The notes under the pieces: generated by a model
What the model was told of the DNA's origin: nothing
Database searches by the model: none
What the model saw: the letters and a program-made list of their open reading frames with translations, nothing else
Made by a program: the position numbers and the translations under genes
From: Nitrospira sp.
GTDB taxonomy: Bacteria; Nitrospirota; Nitrospiria; Nitrospirales; Nitrospiraceae
Length of the DNA stretch: 43,689 bases
NCBI GenBank assembly: GCA_005116885.1
Contig: SWDP01000006.1
Span: 51,377 to 95,065, forward strand
Direction of reading: 5' to 3'
Shown: positions 1 through 7,556 of the stretch, in pieces
How the letters are laid out: every line of letters begins with the position of its first letter
Numbering within the stretch: position 1 is the first letter of the stretch

Positions 1-2
1 GG

Positions 3-524
3 AGAGACAAGAAGGTGACGTGGCAATTGATGGGAAATATGTACATGGAGATGCCGATGGACCAGTTGGAGTCGCCCGATCTCAACTCCATGGACGTGGA
101 GCAGACCGTCGTCGGCGAGGAAACAGTCAATGGGGTTCAGACCACCAAGTATAAAATGATTGCGACTAAGAAGGACGGGTCGAAGTTTGGTGGATTCTTC
201 TGGGCGACTAAAGACGGCATCTCGATGAAAATGGATCTCCTGTCCAAAGAGGGCAACAAGAAAATGCGCATGGCGAGCGAGTTGACCAATCTGAAAGTCG
301 AAAAACAAAACCCAGCGTTGTTCGAGATTCCCGCCGGCTATACGAAGAACGACATGGGAGCCATGATGGGGCAAGGCGGGGCTCCGAACATTCAAGAGAT
401 GATGAAGAACGCAGGGCGGGAGAAAGACAAAAGACGAAGTCGAGACAACGCGCCGAGCAAGGGCGATGACGGCGATGAGGCCATCGATGCGGGTAAGATG
501 CTGAAAGGCCTGCTGGGACAATAA
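3..524 (+). CDS. DUF4412-like protein, 5' end outside window
   Basis: The reading frame is open from the window edge, so the true start and any signal peptide lie upstream. A GTG at 15 has no ribosome site and is probably internal. The visible part is about 130 residues of alternating strands: a Met-rich segment, a VxGEETVNGVQTTKY stretch, then FxIPAGY near the end of the fold. This pattern resembles the DUF4412/outer-membrane lipoprotein carrier-like beta domain; the match is from memory and only moderately sure. A charged, low-complexity tail of about 50 residues follows. The next gene begins 15 bases downstream with its own GGAGG, so the two are probably cotranscribed. Function unknown; a periplasmic or envelope role is inferred. 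Confidence 0.6.
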   Translation, partial: RDKKVTWQLMGNMYMEMPMDQLESPDLNSMDVEQTVVGEETVNGVQTTKYKMIATKKDGSKFGGFFWATKDGISMKMDLLSKEGNKKMRMASELTNLKVEKQNPALFEIPAGYTKNDMGAMMGQGGAPNIQEMMKNAGREKDKRRSRDNAPSKGDDGDEAIDAGKMLKGLLGQ

Positions 525-539
525 CGGAGGATTGCGTTC

Positions 540-1505
540 ATGATCCTGTTTAGAATGGCCTGCTGTGCGCTGGCGATTTTCGCTGTGACGGCTTCCTCAG
601 TCCGCGCGGACGATATCTGTTTGGGCGATGAGGAAGAGAAGGCGGCCAAGGCGGCGATTGCCGCTATGAGCAAAGCGGAGAAGTCCGGTCAGCCGGCGGA
701 ACTGTTTGTGGCCTCTCGAGCGATTGCAGACGACGATTGTATCGATCGATTCGACAAGAATGCCCAGGCCAGAGCCAAGGCGAATGTGTCGAAACTCGGC
801 CGGGAATTGGCCAAAGCGGCTGAAGCGAAGGGCTTCTTGTATTCACATGAGCCGGTACGGGTCGATGGGCGGACGTCGGCGTTCCGATATTTTGAAGCCA
901 TCGGTGACTTCAACGAGGCCAACCGGGTGATGCTGAAAACGGTGCATGCGAAACCTGAGGATCCGACGCTCTTCGAAACGGCCTGGGGTGTCGACCGAAG
1001 CCGCCGTGGGCCCCGCGATCCCAAGACGGGCGAGATCCAGCCTCACGCCTCGCCCCCAGCCTATCATGAAGAACTGCGCCACATCGCGTCCACCAACGCC
1101 GACCAATTGATGAAGGCCGAGGAGACGGATGCCCAAGGCCTGTCCGGCAGTGCGCAGGAAGCGATGAAGGCGAGCATGGGCTCGCTTGAGAAGCTGGTGA
1201 AGGCCTCGGCCTGGATGAAGTTTCTGCCGAACGGCGACAAGTTGGCCAAATCGAGGGCCGAGCAGCGTGGCGATACGATTATGAAGCGCGGCGACCCGAT
1301 GTTTACGCAAGGTATTGCGGGAAGATATTACGAATTTGCCGGGTCCTCCAAGGCCAAAGAGGTCAAGGCCAAGCAGGAAGAGATGGGCCGCGCGATGGGG
1401 AAAACAGGCGAGAATGTGAAAGGCGCGATCACGCAGAAAAGCGAGGCGGAGCAGAAAAAATTCAATGATAAAAAAGCCGACCTCGAAAAAGAGCTTGGTT
1501 TTTAG
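540..1505 (+). CDS. Secreted hypothetical protein, helical
   Basis: I do not recognise this 321-residue protein. It starts with ATG preceded by GGAGG and has a clear Sec signal peptide (hydrophobic residues about 4-20, likely cleavage after VRA near residue 23), so it should be periplasmic. The mature part is rich in Ala, Lys and Glu and looks helical, with a TPR-like stretch around residues 110-140 (YFEAIGDFNEANRVMLK) and a highly charged Lys/Glu tail from about residue 270, possibly coiled coil. It follows the DUF4412-like gene by 15 bases in an apparent two-gene unit. A 120-bp foldback repeat begins about 40 bases after its stop. Confidence 0.7.
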   Translation: MILFRMACCALAIFAVTASSVRADDICLGDEEEKAAKAAIAAMSKAEKSGQPAELFVASRAIADDDCIDRFDKNAQARAKANVSKLGRELAKAAEAKGFLYSHEPVRVDGRTSAFRYFEAIGDFNEANRVMLKTVHAKPEDPTLFETAWGVDRSRRGPRDPKTGEIQPHASPPAYHEELRHIASTNADQLMKAEETDAQGLSGSAQEAMKASMGSLEKLVKASAWMKFLPNGDKLAKSRAEQRGDTIMKRGDPMFTQGIAGRYYEFAGSSKAKEVKAKQEEMGRAMGKTGENVKGAITQKSEAEQKKFNDKKADLEKELGF

Positions 1506-1543
1506 CGCCACACGCTTTCCCTGGCTCTGATGGTTGACCTAAC

Positions 1544-1663
1544 AGGATGCTGAAAAAGTCCGCCAGCGGCGTTCTCGCGTCGCTCAGAGGCTCAACGTAC
1601 TGAAGCGTACGCCTCGCCTCCTCGCTCGCTGCGGCCTTGCTGGACGGCCTTTTTGAGCATCCT
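1544..1663 (+). repeat. Foldback intergenic repeat, copy R1
   Basis: This is a 120-bp imperfect palindrome. The left arm begins AGGATGCTGAAAAAGTCCG and the right arm, read on the other strand, begins AGGATGCTCAAAAAGGCCG. A GTAC...GTAC inverted pair sits at the centre. Five further copies occur at 5029, 6057, 10098, 25651 and 32879. It encodes nothing convincing. The size, ends and intergenic position suggest a MITE- or REP-like element. Confidence 0.85.
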
Positions 1664-1724
1664 ACTGCGACTCTGACATGATCATCCATGGTTATATTGC
1701 GACGACATATTGTAAGAAAATCAC

Positions 1725-1748
1725 GTTTTTCAGCAGACTGCTAGCAGG
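1725..1748. repeat. Probable relic of a foldback-repeat end
   Basis: The run TTTTTCAGCAGACTGCTAG at 1726-1744 matches the right end of repeat R2 (TTTTTCAGCATCCTGCTAG at 5137-5155) at 17 of 19 positions, and is followed by AGG completing CTAGCAGG at 1741-1748. No matching left arm is visible nearby, so this looks like a solo or decayed end. The rest of 1664-1845 shows no gene. Confidence 0.45.
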
Positions 1749-1845
1749 CCAGGCAACAGTGAGATGCCCATTGCCGAAACCTCTCGAATTGTAGCTCCCT
1801 TGTAAGCCGACCGTACCAAGAATTCTCTCGCTGAACATTTCCCCC

Positions 1846-1876
1846 TTGACTTAGTTCTAACTAGAACTATTATACT
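1846..1876 (+). promoter_or_regulatory. Promoter with palindromic operator before the NmrA-type gene
   Basis: TTGACT at 1846-1851 serves as a -35 box. The -10 is either TATTAT at 1868 (spacer 16) or TATACT at 1871 (spacer 19). The whole spacer is filled by a perfect inverted repeat, TAGTTCTA at 1852-1859 and TAGAACTA at 1862-1869 around AC. An operator in this position would block RNA polymerase when bound. The size and symmetry suit a dimeric winged-helix repressor of MarR or HxlR type, but no regulator gene is nearby, so the binder is unknown. Confidence 0.65.
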
Positions 1877-1998
1877 GTATTGAGGCAGCCAAGCGAAATC
1901 GAGGTTCATCAGGTTTGATCGTTGGCGTAAGCATGTGGTCGGTTGGTAAGGTGATCGCAGAGAAGATGGTGTAATTTTCAAGAGAAGGAGACGTGATC

Positions 1999-2862
1999 AT
2001 GTTTGTTGTCTTGGGTGCAACAGGGAATACAGGATCGGTGGTGGCCGACACGTTGCTGAGCCGGAAACAGCCGGTGCGGATCGTTGTGCGCTCGGCGGAT
2101 AAAGGTGCGGCGTGGAAAGCGAAGGGAGCGGAGATTGTCGTCGCTTCGCTCGACGACATGTCCTCGTTGACCAACGCATTTGAAGGAGCCAAGGGCGTCT
2201 ATCTCTTGGTACCGCCGAACTATGCAGCAACGGCGTGGCTGGCCGACCAACGAGCACGAATGGATCGTGCCGCAGAAGCGGTGCAAAGAAGCGCGACCAG
2301 CCATGTCGTGTTTCTGTCCTCAGTCGGTGGCCATCTCGCTGAGGGGCTCGGGCCAATTCGAGCCGCTCGCTATGGCGAACAGGCGCTCGGAGCAGCGGCG
2401 AAGAATCTGACGATCCTTCGTCCCTGCTACTTCATGGACAACTGGGCTCCGGTCCTCGGCGCAGCCAAGGCCCAGGGTGTCTTGCCGACGTTCATTGCGC
2501 CTCAAGCGATGGTCCCAATGATCTCGACCAAAGACATCGGCCGGGTGGGAGCGGAGCAATTAATGGCTGGAGGAAAAGGCACACAGATCGTGGAACTCGC
2601 CGGGCCGGAAGAATACAGTCCGGATCAGGTTGCGGCCGCGCTCGGTCAGATTCTGGGAAAGCCCGTCACGGCTCAGCATGCACCCTTGAGCGCGGTGGTG
2701 CCCACATTCAAGTCGTTTGGATTTTCAGACGAAGCGGCGAAACTGTTTGAAGAAATGTACACATCATTTTCCACGGGGAGGATTGGGTACGAACATCCCA
2801 CATCGGTGATTCGGGGTCGGGTGACGCTGGCCGAGGCCTTGAAGGGGTTCGTGAAGGCCTAA
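1999..2862 (+). CDS. NmrA-like / atypical SDR NAD(P)-binding protein
   Basis: This protein of about 287 residues belongs to the NmrA/HSCARG-like atypical short-chain dehydrogenase group. Residues 1-15 form the first strand and glycine-rich dinucleotide loop (FVVLGATGNTG), followed by an Arg-containing strand (VRIVVRSADKG) that suggests NADP(H) preference. The middle contains VVFLSSVGGH and the ILRPCYFMDN segment typical of the family, without a classical catalytic Tyr-x3-Lys. ATG 1999 is chosen because AAGGAG ends 8 bases before it; the in-frame GTG at 1993 is too close to that site. Members act as quinone or NADPH-linked reductases or redox sensors; the substrate is unknown. The palindromic promoter suggests induction by a small molecule. 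Confidence 0.8.
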   Translation: MFVVLGATGNTGSVVADTLLSRKQPVRIVVRSADKGAAWKAKGAEIVVASLDDMSSLTNAFEGAKGVYLLVPPNYAATAWLADQRARMDRAAEAVQRSATSHVVFLSSVGGHLAEGLGPIRAARYGEQALGAAAKNLTILRPCYFMDNWAPVLGAAKAQGVLPTFIAPQAMVPMISTKDIGRVGAEQLMAGGKGTQIVELAGPEEYSPDQVAAALGQILGKPVTAQHAPLSAVVPTFKSFGFSDEAAKLFEEMYTSFSTGRIGYEHPTSVIRGRVTLAEALKGFVKA

Positions 2863-2901
2863 AAATGGTGCGCGATCATGAGTGAGACGAAGGAGGCAAT
2901 C

Positions 2902-3363
2902 ATGAAGACGGATCTCGACAAGGTGAAACAATTGGCCAAGGATCTTCGGAAAGACTACCCGCGCAGTCCACGGGAAAAGCTGGGCGGCTATGTGATCGCG
3001 GCTCGCTGTGTGGACAAGTGTCGGGCGTTCTTGCTCGGGATCAACGGTGAATACAATTACTGGCCCTGTTCGTTAGCCAGCCAATGGTTTTCATTCACCG
3101 GTATCACGCCCGATCAGTTCAGGGAGGTCGTGGCGACCGGAGTCTCAGACGAGGAGATCGGGGAGTGGATCGTCAGTCATTCGCACGTAAAGAATATGGA
3201 TGACGTGTTGAAATGGAACAACAAACTGCGCGATATGCGGCTCAGCGAGATGAGTCTTGAGGCCCAGCAATACCTCGAAGAATATATTCCCAAGGTCGTG
3301 CCGAAGCATCGCCCGGTGTATGTGTGGTTTGATGTATACGATCTGGAGGAGAACCGACTGTAA
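2902..3363 (+). CDS. DUF5069 domain protein
   Basis: This 153-residue protein matches DUF5069: it opens with TDLxKVKQLAKDLRKDYPRSPREKLGGYVIAARCVDKCRAFL and has the conserved GxYNYxCSLASxWF-like block around residues 50-65. The function of the family is not established. ATG 2902 is preceded by AAGGAGG with ideal spacing; the ATG at 2878 would place that site inside the gene. It lies 39 bases after the NmrA-type gene, so it may share its promoter. The many aromatic and paired Cys residues are visible, but no signal peptide or membrane segment is present, so it should be cytoplasmic. Confidence 0.8.
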   Translation: MKTDLDKVKQLAKDLRKDYPRSPREKLGGYVIAARCVDKCRAFLLGINGEYNYWPCSLASQWFSFTGITPDQFREVVATGVSDEEIGEWIVSHSHVKNMDDVLKWNNKLRDMRLSEMSLEAQQYLEEYIPKVVPKHRPVYVWFDVYDLEENRL

Positions 3364-3411
3364 GTTTCACGTTCGCATCACGGGGTTTGAGACGAAGGGA
3401 AGGAGGATCCA

Positions 3412-4308
3412 ATGAGCCATCATGAGACAATCCAGACCGCGGCAACAAAAAACATCGTGGGGATCTATCAGCCAGGCTCCGCTCACATGGTGGGTGATGG
3501 GTTTCCCGTGCGGAATCTCTTTCCCAGCAATGAGCTCGACCGAGAGGTCAGCCCATTTCTCATGCTGGACTATGCCGGGCCGCAGTACTTCACGCCGACT
3601 GACCATCCGCGCGGTGTGGGGGAACACCCGCATCGCGGCTTTGAAATGGTCACCATTGTCTATGAAGGAATGGTGGCGCATCGTGATTCTGCCGGAAACG
3701 CTGGAGTGATTGGCCCAGGCGATGTCCAATGGATGACGGCGGCGTCCGGCATCGTGCATGAAGAACTGCACGAAAAGGAATGGGCCAAGAACGGCGGGAC
3801 GCTTCACGCGATTCAATTGTGGGTCAATCTCCCGAAGGCATCGAAAATGTCGGCGCCTGGCTATCAAACGATCCTCAACGACAATATTCCCGCCGTCGAG
3901 CTCGATGGTGGAGCCGGTCGATTGCGCGTGATTGCCGGATCGTTTCTCGGACATAAAGGCCCGGCACGGACCTTCACACCGGTTGAGTTGTACGATCTGC
4001 AGCTCAAGGCTGGGAAGCGCGTGTCTCTCTCGTTGCACGAAGGGCACAACACCTCGATCTTCGTGCTGGAAGGCCTCGCGTCAGTGAATGGGTCGCAAGT
4101 AGCCGGAGATGCTGAGCTGATTGTGTGCACACGCGATGGCTCGCACGTCACGGTGGAGGCTCAGAAAGACAGCCGGCTCTTGGTGATGGCCGGAGAGCTG
4201 ATCGAAGAACCGATTGCGCGCTATGGCCCGTTCGTCATGAATACCCGTGCAGAGTTGATGCAAGCGGCTCAGGACTATCAAGCAGGGAAGATGGGACATC
4301 TGTCATGA
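3412..4308 (+). CDS. Pirin family protein
   Basis: The 298-residue protein is a bicupin of the pirin family. The N-terminal cupin carries the metal-binding HPHRGFE motif (His72 and His74) and a later HEE segment (about residues 118-123) that completes the iron site. The segment PxxxGFPVRNLFPSN at about 30-40 and PFLMLDYAGP are family hallmarks. Some pirins are quercetin dioxygenases and others are redox-responsive regulators; which applies here cannot be told. AAGGAGG precedes ATG 3412. Its stop overlaps the start of the next gene, a DsbA-family thiol oxidoreductase, in an ATGA, so the two are translationally coupled. Confidence 0.9.
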   Translation: MSHHETIQTAATKNIVGIYQPGSAHMVGDGFPVRNLFPSNELDREVSPFLMLDYAGPQYFTPTDHPRGVGEHPHRGFEMVTIVYEGMVAHRDSAGNAGVIGPGDVQWMTAASGIVHEELHEKEWAKNGGTLHAIQLWVNLPKASKMSAPGYQTILNDNIPAVELDGGAGRLRVIAGSFLGHKGPARTFTPVELYDLQLKAGKRVSLSLHEGHNTSIFVLEGLASVNGSQVAGDAELIVCTRDGSHVTVEAQKDSRLLVMAGELIEEPIARYGPFVMNTRAELMQAAQDYQAGKMGHLS

Positions 4309-4952
4309 CGGATCGCGGACTCACGGTCGAGGTCTATTCCGATATCGTGTGCCCCTGGTGCTACGTCGGAAAGCGGCGGCTGGAACGGGCGTTGGCTCAA
4401 CTGAATGGCGGCGCACAGGCGCGCATTACCTGGTGTCCGTTCCAATTGAATCCGACGATGCTATCTGATGGAATGGATCGGACCGCGTATCTGAAAGCCA
4501 AGTTTGGGAGTTTGGATAACTTTGGGCGGATGGAAGAACAACTCCTCGCTGTCGGTGCGGAAGAACAGATTCCCTTTGCCTTTGAGAAGATTCAGCGGAC
4601 GCCAAATACCTTTGCGGCCCATCGGCTCGTCTGGTATGCCGAACAGCAGGGGAAACAGGACGCAATGGTGGAGGCGCTCTTTCGTGGGTATTTTCTGGAA
4701 GGAAAGAACATCGGTGATGTGAAGACTCTTGCGCATGTGGCTGCAGAAGCCGGACTGGACCGGACAGAGACAGAAGAGTTTCTTGAGGGCGAGAAAGGCG
4801 TGGTCGAGGTCAAGGCCGAAGAAGCGGTCGGTCGGCAACTCGGTATTCGCGGAGTACCCTACTTCGTTTTCAACGGCACTGTGTCCATCTCTGGCGCGCA
4901 GCCTCCGGATATGTTTGTATCTGCCATTCGGCAGGCCGAGAAGCAGTCCTAG
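4305..4952 (+). CDS. FrnE-type DsbA family oxidoreductase
   Basis: This 215-residue protein has the thioredoxin-fold active site CPWC at residues 16-19 directly after the first strand (VEVYSDIVCPWCYVGKRRL), and the helical insertion and C-terminal GVPYFVFNG cis-Pro segment of the FrnE/YwbO branch of DsbA. There is no signal peptide, so it probably works in the cytoplasm as a thiol-disulfide or isomerase-type enzyme, unlike classical periplasmic DsbA. The start at 4305 overlaps the pirin stop (ATGA). The stop is embedded in CTAGCAGG, the terminal 8-mer of the repeat family in this window. Confidence 0.88.
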   Translation: MTDRGLTVEVYSDIVCPWCYVGKRRLERALAQLNGGAQARITWCPFQLNPTMLSDGMDRTAYLKAKFGSLDNFGRMEEQLLAVGAEEQIPFAFEKIQRTPNTFAAHRLVWYAEQQGKQDAMVEALFRGYFLEGKNIGDVKTLAHVAAEAGLDRTETEEFLEGEKGVVEVKAEEAVGRQLGIRGVPYFVFNGTVSISGAQPPDMFVSAIRQAEKQS

Positions 4953-5028
4953 CAGGCTGAGAGGAACTCAGTTCTAGACAATACACTGGTGGAGTATTTC
5001 TCATTGGTGCCGAAGTCAGTATAGCCGC

Positions 5029-5150
5029 AGGATGCTCAAAAAGACCGTCAGCGAGGCCGCAGCCGACGTAAGCACCGGAGGCGTAGCCCCTGGCTACGTT
5101 GAGGATGCTTTCGAGGTGAGAACGACGCTGGCGGGCTTTTTCAGCATCCT
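5029..5150 (-). repeat. Foldback intergenic repeat, copy R2 (inverted orientation)
   Basis: Same family as R1 but in the opposite orientation: it opens AGGATGCTCAAAAAGACCG and closes with CTTTTTCAGCATCCT. The central hairpin is GTAGCC-CCT-GGCTAC at about 5092-5106, whereas other copies have GTACCC/GGGTAC, a paired change that keeps the stem. The right end continues into GCTAG. The ribosome site of the following VOC gene starts about 6 bases beyond the repeat. Confidence 0.85.
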
Positions 5151-5170
5151 GCTAGAAAGGAATGAGGCTA

Positions 5171-5605
5171 ATGGCAGTCCAAGTCTACGGCTGTAACCAC
5201 ATCGTCATTGAGGTGACCGACGCCAAGAAAGCGGTGAAGTTCTATTCGGACGTGTTCGGCTTGAAGATGCTCCGCGGCGGTGAAGGCGCAGCCTGGTGCA
5301 AGTTGGGCGAGCATCAGTTCATGGCGATTTTTGAAGTCGACAAGCTGCAGCCGGATCGCGTGAAACATTTCGGCTTGATGGTCCGAGACGCGCAACAGAT
5401 CAAAGAAGTGCGGCGCAAGCTGATTACTAAATACAAGTTGAAGCTGCAGCCGAATTTCCGGTGCGACTTCCGCGATCCCTGGGGCAATCGCATTCAGGTC
5501 GGCGATCTCAGCGATGAATCGCTGGTCTGGCTCCTCCCTTATCAAGAAGTTCAGAAAGCCGGGATTACATTCACCAACACACCTCGAAAGGAGAGACGGT
5601 CATGA
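5171..5605 (+). CDS. VOC superfamily (glyoxalase-fold) protein
   Basis: This is a single vicinal-oxygen-chelate protein of about 144 residues. The paired beta-alpha-beta modules are visible: NHIVIEVTDAKKAVKFYSDVFGLK at the N-terminus and KHFGLMVRDAQQIKEVRRKL in the middle, then FRDPWGNRIQVGDL, the usual C-terminal metal-ligand strand. Candidate metal ligands are His in NHIVIEV, His in KHFGLMV and the acidic/Gln residues of the last strand. The substrate is unknown. AAGGA sits 9 bases before ATG 5171; ATG 5162 is an in-frame alternative with poorer spacing. The stop overlaps the next start (ATGA). Confidence 0.8.
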   Translation: MAVQVYGCNHIVIEVTDAKKAVKFYSDVFGLKMLRGGEGAAWCKLGEHQFMAIFEVDKLQPDRVKHFGLMVRDAQQIKEVRRKLITKYKLKLQPNFRCDFRDPWGNRIQVGDLSDESLVWLLPYQEVQKAGITFTNTPRKERRS

Positions 5606-5973
5606 GCACAACTAATCTACAGCAGCGACTGAACGATCTATTCGGCTACATCCGTCAAGGCAAGATCGTTGAGGCCATGAATGAGTTCTACGACAAGGAT
5701 GTGAAGATGCAGGACAATGCTAACCCGCCGACCATAGGCCAGGCGGCAAATATTGAGCGGGAAAAGCAGTTCTTGAGCGGCGTCAAGGAGTGGAAAGGGT
5801 TCAACGTGACGGCTTCGGCTGTGGGCGACAATGTCACGTTCTACGAATGCAGTCTGGATTTCATCGCTACCAGCGGACAGCCGGTGCATATGGAGCAGGT
5901 CGTCGTGGCCAAGTGGAACAACGGCAAGATCGTGCATGAGCGGTTCTACTACGATACAGGAGCAAAGAAGTAA
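5602..5973 (+). CDS. SnoaL-like / NTF2-fold protein
   Basis: The 123-residue protein has the NTF2-like cone-fold pattern: an N-terminal helix pair (LNDLFGYIRQGKIVEAMNEFYDKDVKMQDN) then strands ending in VVVAKWNNGKIVHERFYYDTG. Members may be small isomerases or hydrolases, or have no catalytic role; nothing here fixes a substrate. The start overlaps the VOC stop and AAAGGAGAG precedes it, indicating translational coupling with the VOC gene. A partner relation between the two is inferred from this coupling only. Confidence 0.8.
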   Translation: MSTTNLQQRLNDLFGYIRQGKIVEAMNEFYDKDVKMQDNANPPTIGQAANIEREKQFLSGVKEWKGFNVTASAVGDNVTFYECSLDFIATSGQPVHMEQVVVAKWNNGKIVHERFYYDTGAKK

Positions 5974-6056
5974 GGTACGGGGGACATTGGCGAACAGTTT
6001 TGCCATGCAGGACTTAGATGGTTCGCACTCGTTGTACGAAAAAATACCGCCTTTGC

Positions 6057-6178
6057 AGGATGCTCAAAAAGGCCGTCCAGCAAGGCCGCAGCGAGTGAAG
6101 GGCCGAGGCGTACCCTCTGGGGTACGTTGAGGGTCTGAACGATGCGAGAACGCCGCTGGCGGACTTTTTCAGCATCCT
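6057..6178 (-). repeat. Foldback intergenic repeat, copy R3 (inverted orientation)
   Basis: It opens AGGATGCTCAAAAAGGCCG and closes with ACTTTTTCAGCATCCT, in the same orientation as R2. The central hairpin is GTACCC-TCT-GGGGTAC. Its last base lies 4 bases before the AGGA that serves hisH. It generates spurious open frames on both strands. Confidence 0.87.
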
Positions 6179-6192
6179 GCCAGGAACTGGGT

Positions 6193-6801
6193 ATGATTGC
6201 GATTATCGACTACGGCATGGGTAATCTTCGCAGTGTCTCCAAAGCCTTCGAGGCGGTGGGGCATCAGGCGGTGGTCACGCGGGATTCGCACGTGATCGGC
6301 AATGCGAGTCATGTAGTGCTGCCTGGTGTGGGAGCCTTTGGCGATTGCATGGCCAACGTTGAGCGCTATGGGCTAGAGGAACCGATTCGTATCGCGATTC
6401 AATCGGGGAAACCATTTCTGGGAATCTGTTTAGGGCTCCAATTGTTGTTCACGGAGAGCGAAGAGTTTGGAGTTCACAAAGGACTCGGCATCATTCCGGG
6501 CAGGGTCAGGCGGTTTGAGGTTGATCCTGCGCTGAAAGTTCCTCACATAGGCTGGAATCAGGCTGCCATTCAGCGGGCCTGTCCCTTGTTCGAGGGGATT
6601 GCGGATGGAGACCATTGGTATTTTGTGCATTCGTATTATGTTGAGCCGGCCGACCGGAAAATTGTCGCGACGACAACCACATATGGACTCCCGTTTGTGT
6701 CAAGTATCTGGAGAGATAATGTCTTGGCTTGTCAGTTCCATCCTGAAAAGAGCCAGGCCGTGGGGTTGCGGTTGATCAAAAACTTTGGATCCTGGAAATG
6801 A
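6193..6801 (+). CDS. hisH: Imidazole glycerol phosphate synthase, glutaminase subunit HisH
   Basis: HisH hydrolyses glutamine and passes ammonia to HisF to form imidazole glycerol phosphate and AICAR. The 202-residue protein begins MIAIIDYGMGNLRSV as usual and has the class I amidotransferase triad: nucleophile Cys79 in GICLGLQLL, and His183 with Glu185 in FHPEKSQ. ATG 6193 is chosen over an upstream ATG at 6142, which lies inside repeat R3 and gives a non-homologous extension. It heads the run hisH-lipoprotein-hisA-hisF-hisIE-HIT; earlier his genes are not in this window. The stop overlaps the lipoprotein start (ATGA). Confidence 0.96.
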   Translation: MIAIIDYGMGNLRSVSKAFEAVGHQAVVTRDSHVIGNASHVVLPGVGAFGDCMANVERYGLEEPIRIAIQSGKPFLGICLGLQLLFTESEEFGVHKGLGIIPGRVRRFEVDPALKVPHIGWNQAAIQRACPLFEGIADGDHWYFVHSYYVEPADRKIVATTTTYGLPFVSSIWRDNVLACQFHPEKSQAVGLRLIKNFGSWK

Positions 6802-7538
6802 GCACGATGAGTAATACGAGTCGGTCGATGGCCTTGATGGGATTGGCTGTGCTGTTGGTTGTCGGCTGTAGCGGGTCGAAAGTGACCACGAAGGCGTCTG
6901 CGGAATTATCACATTATCAGATTCGTATCATCGCGTTGGTGCCGTTCACGACTCTCGCGACGCCACAAGTCAGGGATGTTTCCGATCAGCACTTCTCGGT
7001 GCCGCCGGAGGTTCGCAGGTCCGATATGGCGATGGCGGTACCGCCGAATATCGAACACCCGCTCAGGCAAACAGTCACCGTGCCGGCTGGCGCTGGGGAT
7101 ATCGTCACGCAATTGCTCTGGAACAGGTTGAAGACAAGGCAGGGTATGACCGTGCTGTCGCCAGGGGAGGCGGCTAGAGCGCTGACGTCTCAAGCGGCGC
7201 TGCAACCTTCTCCCGGTCAATCACAGGCGGTGACGGTGGCGAAGCAGCTCAAGGCGGATGCCTCGCTGATTGGGCAAGTGCGGGTGTATCGGGAACGAGT
7301 GGGTGGTCGCTTTGGCGCCAGCCCACCGGCGACGGTGGGGTTTGAGGCCAAGGTGGTCGCGGCTGACGGGCAAGTTCTCTGGGAAGGGAATTACTACGAA
7401 AAGCAGCGGCCGATGACAGAAGACTTGATGGGATTCATTCAGCGGCGTGGAGTGTTTGTGACGGCGGAAGAGCTGGCGGCGTATGGAGTCGAGCACATGC
7501 TCAACGAATTTCCGTTTGGAACGGCAGTGGAACATTGA
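6798..7538 (+). CDS. Putative lipoprotein within the histidine operon
   Basis: This 246-residue protein has a lipoprotein signal: a hydrophobic segment at residues 11-23 ending in the lipobox LVVGC with Cys24. The mature part runs RIIALVPFTTL, then IVTQLLWNRLKTRQGMTVLSPGEAARAL, VAKQLKADASLIGQVRVYRERVGG and DGQVLWEGNYYEKQRP. That order of strand, helix, 'LKADASLIGQV' and 'DGxVLWEG' is typical of CsgG/LpoB-like envelope lipoproteins that share an anticodon-binding-like fold; the assignment is tentative. It overlaps hisH by 4 bases and lies 18 bases before hisA, so it is cotranscribed with them, although no role in histidine synthesis is evident. Confidence 0.75.
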   Translation: MSTMSNTSRSMALMGLAVLLVVGCSGSKVTTKASAELSHYQIRIIALVPFTTLATPQVRDVSDQHFSVPPEVRRSDMAMAVPPNIEHPLRQTVTVPAGAGDIVTQLLWNRLKTRQGMTVLSPGEAARALTSQAALQPSPGQSQAVTVAKQLKADASLIGQVRVYRERVGGRFGASPPATVGFEAKVVAADGQVLWEGNYYEKQRPMTEDLMGFIQRRGVFVTAEELAAYGVEHMLNEFPFGTAVEH

Positions 7539-7556
7539 GAGGGCGCGGTTCTTTGT

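Noticed and set aside
843-1511. Minus-strand frame of 222 codons opposite the secreted hypothetical gene
   Set aside because: It is the antisense shadow of a gene with a signal peptide, good ribosome site and an upstream partner; its sequence is Arg/His/Leu-rich without domains.
5831-6130. Open frame of 99 codons across the SnoaL-like gene end and repeat R3
   Set aside because: It runs out of frame in the SnoaL-like gene and then through the foldback repeat. The 'QKGRPARPQRVKGRGVP' product recurs wherever the repeat occurs and is an artefact of it.
6142-6192. Longer N-terminus for hisH from ATG 6142
   Set aside because: The extension lies inside repeat R3 and is not homologous to HisH; ATG 6193 gives the conserved MIAIIDYGMGN start.
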